Source of the DNA: Phascolomyces articulosus
Taxonomy: Eukaryota; Mucoromycota; Mucoromycetes; Mucorales; Lichtheimiaceae
DNA length: 64,000 nt
NCBI GenBank assembly: GCA_025677815.1
Contig: JAIXMP010000051.1
Coordinates: forward strand, 124,001-188,000
Direction of reading: 5' to 3'
Numbering within the stretch: position 1 is the stretch's first letter; each line of letters opens with the position of its first letter. The notes under the pieces are model-generated. The model did not search any database and was not told the origin of the DNA. It saw nothing but the letters and a program-made list of their open reading frames with translations. The translations under genes were made by a program, and so were the position numbers. Positions 34,922 to 47,380 of this stretch are shown here, in pieces.

Positions 34922-37900
34922 TTACATCATGGTCATTGAAACATCTGTTGGTACGACAAAAGGTGTATATGATGAATGATCTTGTTGAAATCCATCATCA
35001 TATTGAAATGAACCAATATGATCGGGTGATGATGATGTAGTAGAAATAAATTGTTGTTGTTGAAGTTGTTGCTGCTGCTGCTGCTGCTGTTGTTGTTGGA
35101 ACAATTCAGGTTTAAAAGATGAAAATAATGTTACGGGTGGTTGAGCAAAAGAATGATCCGTCGCATTAAACATAAAAGGTGTCAGAGTATCAGAAACATC
35201 ATCAATCCATTGAGGATGATGATGGTGTGGGAAATAATGGTGTTGCGTTTGTTGGTTCAAATAAATAGCTGATGCAGGTGAAGATGTTAATGAAGAAGCG
35301 GAATCATCTTCAGAGGATGAACTCGTACGTGATCGGAATGGAAATCCATTCCCACCTCCACCATTATGCATTGCCGTTGTTGTTGGTGTTGCAGTCGTCA
35401 TTGGTGTAGGTTCATAAAAGTTTTCCAAATCCAACATGGGGCTCATTGTACTACTTCGACTGGTATCATTACTATATTGACAAGATGAAGCGGGTGTTAA
35501 TGTTGTCGTTGGGGTAGTACACATTGCTGCTGCTGCTACTGCTGCTGCCGCCATCGTTGCTTCAGCTGAAGGATGTTGCCAAGACAAAGGAGAGGCTCCT
35601 GCTACTACTGCTGTTGCTGTTGGGGATGAAGAGGAACAAGCACAATCAGTGTTCCCCTTTGTAGTACCCTCCAACACACCATGATGCGCTTGTTGATGTT
35701 CCATCAAAAATTCTGAATGAGAAAATCGTTTTCCACACAAGGGACACATAAAAGGTTGTTCCAATTCATGCGCTCGTAAATGTTGATCCAAATGTTCCAA
35801 TAATTTGAACATGTGTCCGCAAGAAGGTTGTGGGCAAGTATAAGTACGTTCAGGTTCCATCAATTTTCCATTATTTGTAACCATGGCAGATGACCAAGGT
35901 GTTGGTTCTTGTTGTTGCTGTTGTTGATGACACATGGGAGTTGAAGGCGATACCGTTGGAGTAGTAGTAGTAGTAGTAGTAGTAGCAATCGAAGCTGGAA
36001 CATATCCTACGGTAGCAGCAGCCATGGCGAGACGACTTGTATGATTGTTGTTATTATTGGCGTTGTTGTTATGGTCATATTGCATCGATGAAGAGGGAGA
36101 ACTGGATTGATGAAGAAGATGAGCTGGTCGTTGTTGCTGTGAAGTCACAATACTTGACATAGCTGATGGTCCCTGATCCATAGTATGGATGGAGTGATGC
36201 TGATCAAGATACTGGTGATGATGAGGCGATGGTTGAGGTGGATGCATCAATGAATAGGGTGAACCTGTTGCTGTGGTTGTTGGATGATGAACCGGTGTCG
36301 TAACAACCGCAGCATGTTGAGTGGCTACCATAGGTGTCATCATGGTTGTATTACCATGTGGTGTGGATGGTGTTGTTGTTGTTGAAGTCGAAGCGGCGCG
36401 ACGTCTTCGTTGTTTGTACGTAGGTGAACCATCAAAAAGAGACAATGCGCCAAAAATAGCCTTCTTTTTTTTGAGGGTGGTTGAGTCGAGTGATTTGGGT
36501 ACATCAGACGAGGGTCGACGTACACCAGTAACACCAGCAGCAGCATCACTCGTCGTAGGAGTCATTACAGGCGATGGTGATGGATCATCACGAACTGGGG
36601 TACGACCCATGGGTTGTTGTTGCGAAGAAATCATCTTATTACTGGAAGAAGAGGAAGTGGTTGTTGGTTTACTTCTATTGGTATAAGCTTGACGACCTTC
36701 AAATGTAGAAGATAAACGTTGTCTTGCGACAGAAGGCGAACTGGGTGTGGTTGCACGGCTTCGTACACGAGGTCGGATAGGTGCCTTTGGTGAAGGACGT
36801 CCCGCATGACTCAGGTGGTGATAATGGTGTCGGGCACATATAGTACCATTAGGTGGTGTTGCTGTTGTTGGAACAGAATTAACGCGTGATCGACGCATTG
36901 AAGCTGTGGTTGTTGTGGCCATGGATTGTTGCTTATTGTTGGGGACAATAGAAGAAGTTACGGTACTAGGTGTCACAGCTGATCGGTTACGTTGATGTGG
37001 TAACCAACCCCAATAACCTATATAGAATATGCATATAATAATAATAATGATAAGTGGGTTATTATTTTATTATTTTGTTTTTTGATGTAAGTATTTCTCT
37101 TTTTATATGTAAAAAAACAAAAAGTGAGTTGCTGCTGATGCTGTTGTTTTTTATTGTATAAATACATATATGTTATAAGTATATATAGATATATAGATAT
37201 AAATATATATAAAAATTATATACCTTGTTGATGTTGTTGTGCATGGGATACTGTACATCGAGCCGCTTCATCTTCCAGTGCATGCGCTGTTGCTGCAGCC
37301 GAGAGTGACATACTCTTTCTCAATTGATCAAAGAGCTCCTGCGTCGAATCAAGGGAGAGCGACGATGCAGGCTCCGCGACAGCAACGGTGGTTGGCTCCA
37401 TATCCATTTTCTCCCGCTTTAGATCCCGTTCCAGGGCATCAAGGAACAGACGATCATGAGGGACAGAGTACCAATAAAACACTTTTTGCTTCTTTTGAGT
37501 ACGGATACAGTTGTTCTTGTAAAGCATATCCAGTAATTCGGATTTAGGTTCTTCCAAGCGCGCATCATTTCCAGGCTTCAAATTTCTTAAATCACTAAAG
37601 ATACCTTCTTCAAATTTCTTTGCGTTCGTGACAGGTCGACCAAACGCGTGGAAACGAAAAGTGAGCGATCGAACAATATCTGTTCCAGTAATATAAAACA
37701 ATTCGTTCCAAAGGACACACGACATGTCTTCTCCTGTAGGTAAACGAAATCGCTTAATATTATTGGTTGTTGTAATCATACCACCATTTTGAAGATGATT
37801 ATGGACGAGAGAAGAAGAGTGATTGTTGTTATTTTCCATGATAGGAGAAACATCGTCTTTTTTATTTTCAGGGTCGTTTTCTTCCCAGTGTTCGGCTGCT

Positions 37901-38118
37901 GTGGCCAAAAAATATTTTAGATCGTCAATTTGCGCCAATCTTTTAACCATATTATTATTGGTAGGTGTTGGCATATTATTTGTTGTTGTGGAAGAAGCGG
38001 ATGAATCAATGGAACCTGTACTATTACTTGTTGACAAGGTATTGTTGAGTAACCCGGTTGCTCTACCATTCGTAGTTGTAGGATGCATCTTGCTAGGTAT
38101 CGTCATCGTCGTCGTCAT
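34922..38118 (-). CDS. STE12: Ste12-family transcription factor with two C2H2 zinc fingers
   Basis: Two exons (38118-37224 and 37017-34922) encode 996 residues. The STE DNA-binding domain lies at about 68-215: LKYFLATAAEHWEEND, IKRFRLPTGEDMSCVLWNEL, FYITGTDIVRSLTFRFHAFG, RPVTNAKKFEEGIFSDLRNL and FYWYSVPHDRLFLDALERDL, all strongly Ste12-like. The exon 2 N-terminal half is basic and Ser/Thr/Pro-rich. Two C2H2 fingers follow at C693-C698-H711-H715 and C723-C726-H739-H743. This STE-plus-two-fingers layout is that of filamentous-fungus SteA/Ste12 proteins; the budding yeast protein lacks the fingers. An Asn run, Thr runs, an Ala run and a Gln run near the C terminus are microsatellite-coded. In other fungi the factor sits below the mating/filamentation MAPK and controls development. 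It is transcribed away from the PAK kinase gene. Confidence 0.95.
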
Positions 38119-38806
38119 GGAAATATAAATAAGAAATAAATTCTTTTTTTTTTATATAAATATTGGAAAAATTGAAGGCTTTTTTTTTTTTTTTTGGTTG
38201 TTTGTACAGGAAGAAATGTATAAAAAAAAAAAGAAAAAAATATTAATACAAAAGAAAGAATGGGTTAAATTGTATAATGATAATAATTAATAATAATAAA
38301 TGCTTCTTTAAAGAGTTCGATTTTTTATGATTTTTGTTGTTTAAAAAAAAAGAAAGAAAAACGAAAAAGAAAAAAGAAAAAAAAAGACTTTGATCTAAGG
38401 ACGGAGAACTAGAAAAAAGAAAAAAAAGGGCTACTTTGGTATACTTAATTATAATATCTGAAGTTACTATTTAGTATAATATGTATATATATATATATAT
38501 GTCTGCAGCAGTAGTAGTGGTAATAGTAGTAGAGTATTTGAATAAGTTGCTCAAACAGAAGCAGGCGGGCAAAAAAAAGGAGCAGCATGATGATTATGGG
38601 GGAACGGAAAAAAAAGGGGGATTTCTTTCATGTTTAGTTATAGCTTTTTTTTTCGACTTGCAAAATAATAATTTTTATAAAGGCGGATACTCTTTTTATT
38701 ATTATTTTGGGTTATGCATGGGGGTTATTATTATTCTTAGTAGTACTGGTACTACTACTAATAATTATTTATTACAGTTAGTTGTCTGTGAAGACGGCAG
38801 GATAGT

Positions 38807-38838
38807 GGGGGGAGGGGGAGAAGGAGGAGGAGGAAGGG
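38807..38838 (+). repeat. G-rich purine tract upstream of STE12
   Basis: An unbroken purine stretch with G6, G5, several GG and a final GGG run, about 690 bases before the STE12 start and on the opposite strand. It could form triplex or G-quadruplex structure; that is inference. Confidence 0.7.
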
Positions 38839-40092
38839 AATAATAATAATTATAATAGATAGAATGAACAAGATGATAGGGGAAAAGATTTGTATCAACG
38901 AGCATGATCATTAATTATTTCCCTTTCATCTTCTTTAATATATATCACTTCATTATATTGATGGTGATTATAATCTATTACTTAAAGGCAAGAATCATCA
39001 TCATGTCAATAACATAAATATAAATGTGATTCGATTGTGTGGCGTTTTATTTGTTTTTTGTTTTCTTTTTTTTTTTAAAAAAAAGAAGATGCACAGTGAA
39101 ATATAAATGGTGCTGTCATTCAACAAACCGGACAACAAATCATTTTTTGTTTTAAAAAAGATGGAGATTGATCCCCCACGTTATTATAGATGATGAGAAA
39201 GAAGAAGAGTCACGCGATATGATTTATTATTATATCTTTAAGTATTATTATTAAGTAAGTGAATAGTCAATGAAATTGGGTTCCGGATGATTCTTTCCGA
39301 GAAAAAAGAATTGAGCGCGCCTTTTTTGGGGGATGTTAACTATTATGTTGTCTTAGTGGAATATAAGAACACTTTGAAAGAAGAAAGAAGAAATAAACAT
39401 CGATCTGCTCCCTGTATGCCTTGTTGTTGTGCTATTATGCTGTAAAGGTGCTGCTTGTTGCTGATGATGATGCTGTGTAAAAAATAGTACTATTATAATC
39501 CCCCTTCACTTTATGACTCCTCCTTTCCCTTTCCCCAAAAATAACATTTTGGGGAGGAAGAAAGTGCGATTCATATAGTTGCGCCACCCATTTTACCATT
39601 ATATAATAATCATTATAAAGCCAAGATATTTTATAGAATCATGCTATGATTGATTCTCGTTTTTTTTTTTTTTACGAAATCATGATGCATAGGTGATGGT
39701 GATGAGTGAATGCATTATTGTATGATGATATGTGGGGTGAACAAATGAAGAAGGAAGTATATTTTATATATACATTTCCATTCCCATGGATTTTATGTTA
39801 TATATTATCTTTATTATTATTTATATATATTTATATATAAACAAGAAGCATGATGCACATATTGAATCATTTTAATCAAGGAAGGAGAAGAAATAAATGG
39901 TGCACAAACATACGCCCATGTGCATTTTAAAACAACAACAACAACGATCTCTTATAATTATTAATTAGGTACCTTGGTTATATAAACTTTAAAATGTATA
40001 TCTCATATATAGGATAGAGTAGCCTAGCAATGAAGTGATGGCTGTCATGATCATCCTCTTTTTTTGTTACCATGCGTTACTTTTATTTTCTT

Positions 40093-40180
40093 GTTGTCAT
40101 GGTAACTACAGTTGCTATGATTATTTTGTTGTCATAGTAATCACCGTTGTTTTGGCAACTTTGTTGCCATGGTCTTCATT
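40093..40180. repeat. Five-unit 17-18 bp tandem array of RFX/X-box-like half-palindromes
   Basis: Units begin with GTTG at 40093, 40111, 40128, 40146 and 40163, a regular spacing of 18, 17, 18 and 17 bases. Unit 1 starts GTTGTCATGGTAAC, unit 3 GTTGTCATAGTAAT, unit 4 GTTGTTTTGGCAAC and unit 5 GTTGCCATGGTCTT; unit 2 is the most diverged. The first 14 bases match the X-box palindrome GTTGCC-AT-GGCAAC bound by RFX winged-helix factors. A related GTTACCATGCGTTAC lies just upstream at 40066-40080. Unit spacing is seen directly; RFX binding is inference. Confidence 0.75.
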
Positions 40181-40774
40181 AAGAAAATAACAACTCCCAG
40201 TAAGCGATGGACCCTCTTGGTCTATTAATAGGTTGAAGCGATTGACTCTTTATCCCACAATAACTGTTTTGTCGATCAATTATATTTTTATGCTGTGAAT
40301 TATGTCAAAAAACTATTTTGGCAAGTAATATATAACCATACAGTTGACATCATTATTAGAATGCTTGATTTATTTGAAATAAAAAAAATGCACACATCAT
40401 TTTGTGTTATGGATAAGAACAAGCAAGATTATTTTTTATCTAAACTGAATTTTAATGATAAAGAGAAGAAGAATGTGTGGATGGATGATTGTTTTGTTGT
40501 TATTGTTGGGTTAATAGATTCCCTTCACCCCTGATTCATGGGCAGGTCTATTTTTATATATATTTAATAATTATAATAAAATGAATAAGAAAAGAAAAGA
40601 GAAAAAGAGAAAATGTTCAAGAAAAATCCTATTAAAAAGTTTCTTTCTTCTTTCCCCTCTTCCACTTTCTTCATTGGAATTACCTTTTCGTCATTTCATT
40701 TTATACTTTGAAATTCACCATCGTTTGAATCTGATAAAAAATTAGAGAAACTGTGTGCACAAAAATTTTAAAGA

Positions 40775-43700
40775 ATGGCTGAAATAAAAAAGGACGGATA
40801 TTTACAAGTAAAAGAAGATGGAATAAGAGCATGGATGTGGTCTAAACGATATGTTGTTTTACGTGAACAAACTTTAACATTTCATCGTAACGAGGTAAAT
40901 AATAACATACTTCTTCTTTGACAAATGAACAATAACAATAATAATGAACTGGATATATATATTTATAACATGATAATATATTTTAACCAAATATCAAGCA
41001 AACCGGCCAATGCGTTGCGTTAATATTTCTCAAAGATATCAATACGGTCACACGTGCAGAATTGAAATCCTATTGTTTTGAACTTGGAACAAAAGGAAAA
41101 ACATATTATCTTTCATGTAAAAGTGATGAAGAATTATATTCTTGGATGGATGAGATTTATAATGTAAGTCTTTATCACCATCTATCTATCCTTTTTTTTC
41201 TATAATGCCTATAACTATTAGTCAGAGTAGTGGTTGCTATATAGTGAAGTATGAAAATGATTGAAAAGCTGACCCCACATATTTTTATATAAATCGAAAT
41301 CAGCGGTCTCCACTGGGTGCTTCTGGTCCAACTAATTTCGTTCATAGAGTTCACGTTGGTTTTGACCCCGTCACAGGTGCATTTACAGTATGTGTGTCGT
41401 GTCATCTGTTTGTTTGGGGGAGAGAGGGAAGGGAGATAATTAAACAAAAGTTTTGACAAAAAAAATATATTATCAATAATACAGGGTTTACCGGAACAGT
41501 GGAACGCATTACTCAAAGGATCTAAAATTACACCAGAAGATGCAGCAAAAAATCCACAAGCTGTATTAGAAGCATTAGAATTTTTTACAGATCAAGCACG
41601 AAAAGAAAAAGAAAAAGAAGAGTATCAACAAGAACAACAAAGGAAGAAATTAAAGCAACAACAGCAGCAACAACTCAAACCCAGTCGTTCAACACCAGCG
41701 CCGCGACATATTCGTGAAGCACTCGCACGGCCACCTGATGTTCTACAGCACATAAACAATAACAACCACAAAGATGTACAATCATTTATGGAAAACAGCA
41801 AGGTATCACAACAGGTAATGAAAGTTGTCTGTTTCATTGTACATTCCATTTTTCATTGATCATTATTGTTATATATAAAATAATATTAGATATCCAAGAC
41901 CCACAATAACACCGAGTCAACGAATACTACTCCATCATCAACAACAGTCATATTTCCAGAGGTACGTAAAGATAATAGTTTCTATTCAAAAGATAATGAA
42001 AGTGACGTAACAACAATTCACTTTCCAACTTCTCCTTTCTCCCCCTCTCCAAAACAAATGAAAAAAAAGATGCAGACCAAATCTGAATGATGCGATGATA
42101 ATAATAAAACTAATAATAGATAACATCCTCACCACGTCTTCCAAAGCAACGAAAACCCCAAACACCTCCTACACCACAACCTTCATTATCACAAGTTTCT
42201 CTACCTCGACCTACTTTAAAAACGAAAGCATCAATTTCTGTCATACCCAAACAACAACCACTACCACCGCAGAAACAAAGTAAATTAGCTTCTCATGTCA
42301 TTGAAAAATCAGGGTTTGAACGGGAAAAGGAACGGTTAAAAGAAGTGGCTATTGCATTAGAAAAGGAAAGTGCAGAACGTAAAGCAGCAGCAGCGGCCAT
42401 GATAGATCAACAACATCAACAGCAACATTTACAACAAAAGAAAGAGAGTCATAACAACAGTAACAATAATAACAATACCCAATTACATAAAATGAAATCC
42501 TTGAAAAAAATTCAACCACAACCTCAAGTGTCAACGCCTGTTCCTCGTACATCAGCTAATACCACTGAAAAGAAAAAAAAAGCACCTTCTACCAGAAAAC
42601 AAAATAAGGATACTAATAATCATGGTGGTATGACAGATGCCCAAATTATGGAACGATTAAGTAAGTGAAAGGGAGATGGATATTACTTGAATGAATGGAT
42701 GGGTCCTAAATTAAACGTTATTATTGGATATAAAATAGAATCCATTGTTTCTATGGGTGACCCAAATACTCTATTTAAGCGAAATAAACGAATTGGACAA
42801 GGGTATATATGATATTCTTTTAGATTTATAAAAAAAAAACCAAGAGAAAGAAAGAGAGAGAGAGAGTAAATAACACATGCTTTACATTAGAGCCTCTGGC
42901 TATGTCTATTTAGCAAATCATATCGTAACAAGTAACAAAGTGGCAATCAAGGAAATGGATTTAAGTAAACAATCTCGATTAGACTTGATTGTCAATGAGA
43001 TTATGATTATGAAAGAATCACATCATGAAAATATTGTCAATTTCTTGGATAGCTTTTTAGTGCGTGGTGATTTATGGGTCATTATGGAATATATGGAAGG
43101 AGGTGCATTAACAGATGTCATTGAAAATAATACCATGACAGAGCAGCAAATTGCTACTGTTTGTGCTGAGGTATAATAACATGAAATAACGCAACCCACC
43201 ATCCATCATGAAATGAAATCTTATCATTTAAAATAACTTATAAATTCTTTTTTCTATACTTTTATAGACAGCGAAAGGGTTGGACCATTTACATTCACAA
43301 AATATTATTCATCGTGATATCAAGTCTGATAATGTATTATTAAACTTTCAAGGACAAGTCAAGATAAGTGACTTCGGGTATTGTGCCAAATTAACGGATC
43401 AACGTAATAAACGGGCTACGATGGTGGGAACACCTTACTGGGTACAGTAAATTATATTATTTTTATATTATATCATTTTTCGAAATTTCATGAATAAAAT
43501 AAGGTAACACATTATCAATATCAATATGTAATATAGATGGCACCTGAAGTGGTAAAACAAAAAGAATATGGAGCCAAAGTGGATATATGGTCATTAGGTA
43601 TTATGGCAATTGAAATGATTGAAAATGAACCACCCTATTTGGATGAAGAACCGTTGAAAGCTCTTTATTTGATTGCTACGAATGGGACTCCATCTCTCAA

Positions 43701-43964
43701 GAATCCAAACCAATTGTCACAGGAATTAAAAGGTTTTCTTGCTGTTTGTTTATGTGTGGATGTAAAATCACGGGCGACGGCTTCAGAATTATTACAGGTA
43801 AGATATTATTATTATTCATCCATTTCAATCATTCATTTATTATATATATATATATGTATAATATACTCATCCTATCATTTATAATGAATATATAGCATGA
43901 CTTTTTGAAAAATGCAGGACCTGTAGAAATTCTTCCTACTTTATTAAGATTTAAAAAAAAGTGA
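40775..43964 (+). CDS. CLA4: Cla4-type p21-activated kinase (PH-CRIB-kinase)
   Basis: Eleven exons (40775-40894, 40999-41163, 41304-41387, 41485-41814, 41890-41961, 42120-42660, 42739-42802, 42891-43170, 43268-43441, 43537-43797, 43896-43964) give 719 residues. An N-terminal PH domain spans about 5-94 ([20 protein letters not shown]). The CRIB motif binding Cdc42/Rac-GTP follows at 102-116 ([15 protein letters not shown]), then a Gln/Pro/Ser-rich linker. The kinase starts near 450: glycine loop [15 protein letters not shown] lysine K479 (VAIKEMD), catalytic HRDIKSDN with D569, DFGYCAKL with D587, and activation segment MVGTPYWMAPEV. PH plus CRIB identifies the Cla4/Skm1 branch rather than Ste20. 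It acts at sites of polarity, cytokinesis and septin assembly. Exon 5 has two usable donors in the same phase (41962, or 42007 adding 15 residues); an in-frame TGA downstream means an intron is needed either way. Confidence 0.94.
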
Positions 43965-44165
43965 AAAAATGTAACACAAAGAAGAATCTATGCTTAATTG
44001 CATAAATATTAAGAAATTGTTAATGTGCTGCGTGAATGTGGCTTGTACGCTCTTTTTATCAATCGAACTGCTCTTTTTTAATATTGGGGCCAGAAACTTT
44101 CTCTTTCTCTCTCTTTTTTTTTTTTTAAACAGAGTTATTATATATATATATATATATATATCAGG

Positions 44166-47000
44166 ATGCCGATGGTGATGGATGCATACCGCGATCCTGA
44201 GATCGACGAGACTTCTATTGAAAATGTATCTCGAGCAAAACTGACCAATACCAAAATGATCATGAAGACCTTTGTAACGGGTGCTTTAAAAGAGAAGGAA
44301 CAGGTAATTTGCCGCAGCAAACAAATCCCCCAATTATTACTATTACTATTATCCTTTTAATTCCATGCCCTTTTTACTTTCCCCTGTTTTTCAATGGGGA
44401 AGAAGGAGCCATTCATTACTATTATCATTACTAGCACCATCATTATTATTAGCATTATAAAAAGAAAAACCATTGCTTATATGATCTTAAAGGCATGCAC
44501 TCGCACACTTTTTTTTTTTTTTCAAAAAAGATTCAACCGAAAATTTAAAAGCGATTTTGTTTCTGTGGGGATTATTTTTATTACAAAATGAATATTATTT
44601 CTTCTATTTTAGGGAATGAAAAAAAAAAGTGGGAAGAAACTACTCATGAAGTTTATTATAAAAAAAAAAGAAGTGTGAAAAGGAATTGACGGAAAGGAAG
44701 TTATATGATTTATTTTTATGGCTCTGGCTTGCTGCTCCTTCTTCAACTCTCTTTTTTTCTTTACTTCTTTACATTCATAATATATACCCTATTTTTTTTA
44801 TATATATATAAAATCTAACCAATCTATCTATTTTATCTATTTATTGATATTATCAAACATAAAAAAATAACAAATCCATCCTCATCCAAAAAAGGGAAAT
44901 CCAAAACGTTATGATGAACTTGTCAGTTTACTGTTAACCGATCCCAATCATGTCAATGCACCTTCCACACTGAAGCTTTATCTATGGATTCAAATTCTGT
45001 CCGAAAATGTATCTCGCCTTGACAAGTCATGTGCCACATTGGTAGAAGCTATTTTGGATATTGACTGGGGTTTCCGAGAAACCAAATTTGCAGAAGTCTA
45101 TGTAGCATTTTTGGAGCATCTTGTTACGGCCCATGCATTTTATGTCGTACCTGTATTACGTCAATTGGTGAAAGGATTCAGTTATCGTAAGTTAAAACGT
45201 TTGGATATATAAGTGATTACAATGGGAGTGATGTAAAATAGGACGTATCCCTATTGTTATGAAAAGTAGAAAATAACCATCTTTTTTATGTATTAATTTA
45301 TCAATAGGCCCTGTTGTACCTAGTTATGCAAAAGTAGCACGTTCTGAGGTGTATAAGCGAAATCATACAGCATTACAAAGTGTTTTGAAATTAATCCCTA
45401 CCAGTGTCATGCCACTTTATGAAGCAATTGTTGCCTACATCCCCAAACAACGTGAAAATAGTGCTAGTCAAGCTGCCTATATTCGTAATATACTCGATCT
45501 TATCAACTATGTCCCTTACTTGCGAAAACAGGTGCTGATGTTATTAATTACTCATATGATACAATTTGATGTAAGTTTTTACTGTTTCACTTAGTTAGTG
45601 TTCTTATGGAATAAATTATCGTTTGTTCAATGTTCTCACATGCTTCCATGGGTAATTGTATATAGGCACATATTCAAATTGAACTTGACGAATTACAAGA
45701 GGATGTAGAATTGCAAGAATTCAAATTAGATTTTGATGCAGATTATGCCTCGGATGATAGTGATGATGAATATGATTCTGACCAAGAGGATGTGGAGGAC
45801 GATGATGAGTTTGATCCAGATGGATATCATAGTGACGACGAGACGGAAAAAAGAGATTCTGAAGAAAAAAGAAAACAAAAGATTGAATCGATGACACGAA
45901 AACTCGATGCTATGATGTTATTATTATTACGTTACTTGTCCAATTTTGCAATGGAAGGGGCATCTCCTTCAGAACGCACTGACTTGTTCAATACATTAAT
46001 TACGATTTTTGATTCGACGGTAGTCAAGACATTGAAATCGCGATACACACAATTCTTGATTTTTTATTTTTGTTCGATCGACGTGAATGCGTATCCAGAA
46101 CTTTTCTTGAATCATTTATTAGAACATATGATGGATTCAGCACGACCAGGTATTACACGTATTTCCTGTGCCATGTATGTCGCCTCTTATGTAGCACGTG
46201 CCAAGTTTTTGGATGTGAGTAGTATCCAACGATCCGTCAATGTGTTATCTGCTTGGTGCAACGATTATATGGATCACCACGAATTTCGTAATACACAGCC
46301 TGATGCGTCCAAATACGATATGTTTTATGCAGCAATGCAGGCCATCATGTATATTTTTTGTTTCCGATGGCGTGAACTGATATCTGAAGAAGGTCTCGAT
46401 GAACTTGTAGAAGAGTCAGCCGACATGGTCCACCACCAATCACAAACAAAGGCTAACAGTTTCCACAAAGGCAACCAGACTATTATGAAAGTTAGGGGAG
46501 AAGAGGACGCAACGGTGGAAACTGTACCCTTGATTACTATTGGTGCTCATGGTGATGTTACACGGAACTGGTGTGTTGGTTTGAAGAATTTACCGCGATT
46601 GATATCAAGTCGTTTGAACCCACTCAAGGTGTGCTCGGATCTTGTTGTCAACCAATTTGCTCATGTGGCACGTACAACGAATTTTATGTATGTGCACCCC
46701 ATTATTCAACGAAACAAAAAGATTGTATTATCAGGCATGGGCCACAATACCAATTTACAGGCAGTCCAATCGTTTTTCCCCTTTGATCCATATAAACTCA
46801 AGACCAGTAGTCCATTTATTGACAATATTTACTCTGTATGGCGAGGTGATAATGATGAAGAGGATGATTATTCAAGTGATGATGATTCCAGTGAGGATGG
46901 CGATGATGAAAGTAGCAGCAGTAGTAGTGAGGATGAAGAGATAATGACAGGTATGTCTGCCATGAGTATCAGCCCAGCACATCCTCATTTACTGTTATAA
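44166..47000 (+). CDS. RRN3: RNA polymerase I initiation factor Rrn3 (TIF-IA)
   Basis: Four exons (44166-44303, 44895-45186, 45308-45570, 45666-47000) give 675 residues, near human (651) and yeast (627) lengths. Family stretches: FVTGALKEKEQGNPKRYDEL, LYLWIQILSENVSRLDKSCA, the HEAT-repeat part ETKFAEVYVAFLEHLVTAHA, acidic insert at about 250-290, the conserved core LFNTLITIFDSTVVKTLKSR-YTQFLIFYFCSID, RPGITRISCAMYVASYVARA, WCNDYMDH and YAAMQAIMYIFCFRW, and near the end SFFPFDPYKLKTSSPFID. Rrn3 bridges Pol I to core factor at rDNA promoters and is a target of growth signalling by phosphorylation. The tail (about 620-660) is Asp/Glu/Ser-rich. Intron 1 is 591 bases, far longer than any other here, and its acceptor (AAAAAAG) lacks a pyrimidine tract; exon 2 is nevertheless secured by homology-like continuity. 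Confidence 0.93.
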
Positions 47001-47380
47001 ATTTTTCTCTTTATTTTTTTTTTTTCATTTTCATTCATTTCCTCCTCATCATCATCCAATTGAAGCATTTAAAAGCTCATTTATTGTAAAAAAAATACCA
47101 TTTTTCTTGTTCCTTCATATAATATGCATTATTATCACTTTTTTTTCTTTCATTTTCTTCATTCAACATATATACTTTTCTTCCCTTGATCCTATTTTTA
47201 TTCATTTAATCGACACACACACACACACACAATTACCCAATTTCACATGAACTATTTTTATCTCTGTCTCTCTCTCAAAAACATAATAATCAATAATAAT
47301 AAAAACAGAATACATTTTACAAATAATTGTTATTTTTGTTGTTGCTGTGTTGTTTAAGGAGAGAACAGAACTATGTTCCG
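47001..47380. other. Convergent 3' flanks of RRN3 and the membrane protein gene
   Basis: About 380 bases, T-rich then with a CA run at 47214-47231. Both genes end here. Probably terminator and polyadenylation sequences for both strands; I see no exon. Confidence 0.55.

Larger units (their letters stand above)
38119..40774. other. 2.66-kb shared upstream region of STE12 (-) and the PAK gene (+)
   Basis: Divergent start codons flank this long non-coding region. It holds AT-rich and poly-A/T tracts near STE12, a near-perfect palindrome (38737-38761), a G-rich purine tract (38807-38838), a T11/A8 palindrome (39066-39084) and the RFX-like tandem array (40093-40176). Open frames of 120 codons (38481-38843) and 79 codons (40295-40534) lack family likeness and look compositional. 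I see no convincing gene in it; the length itself suggests complex regulation or long leaders. Confidence 0.6.

Noticed and set aside
36321..36686. 121-codon + strand frame inside STE12
   Set aside because: Mirror image of the Ser/Thr/Pro-rich STE12 coding sequence; a shadow frame.
38481..38843. 120-codon frame upstream of STE12
   Set aside because: Built from microsatellite and G-rich low-complexity DNA (Val, Gly and Tyr runs); no coherent codon signal.
40295..40534. 79-codon frame in the STE12/PAK spacer
   Set aside because: It has no ATG at its start, no family likeness, an AT-driven residue composition and no splice partners I could see.
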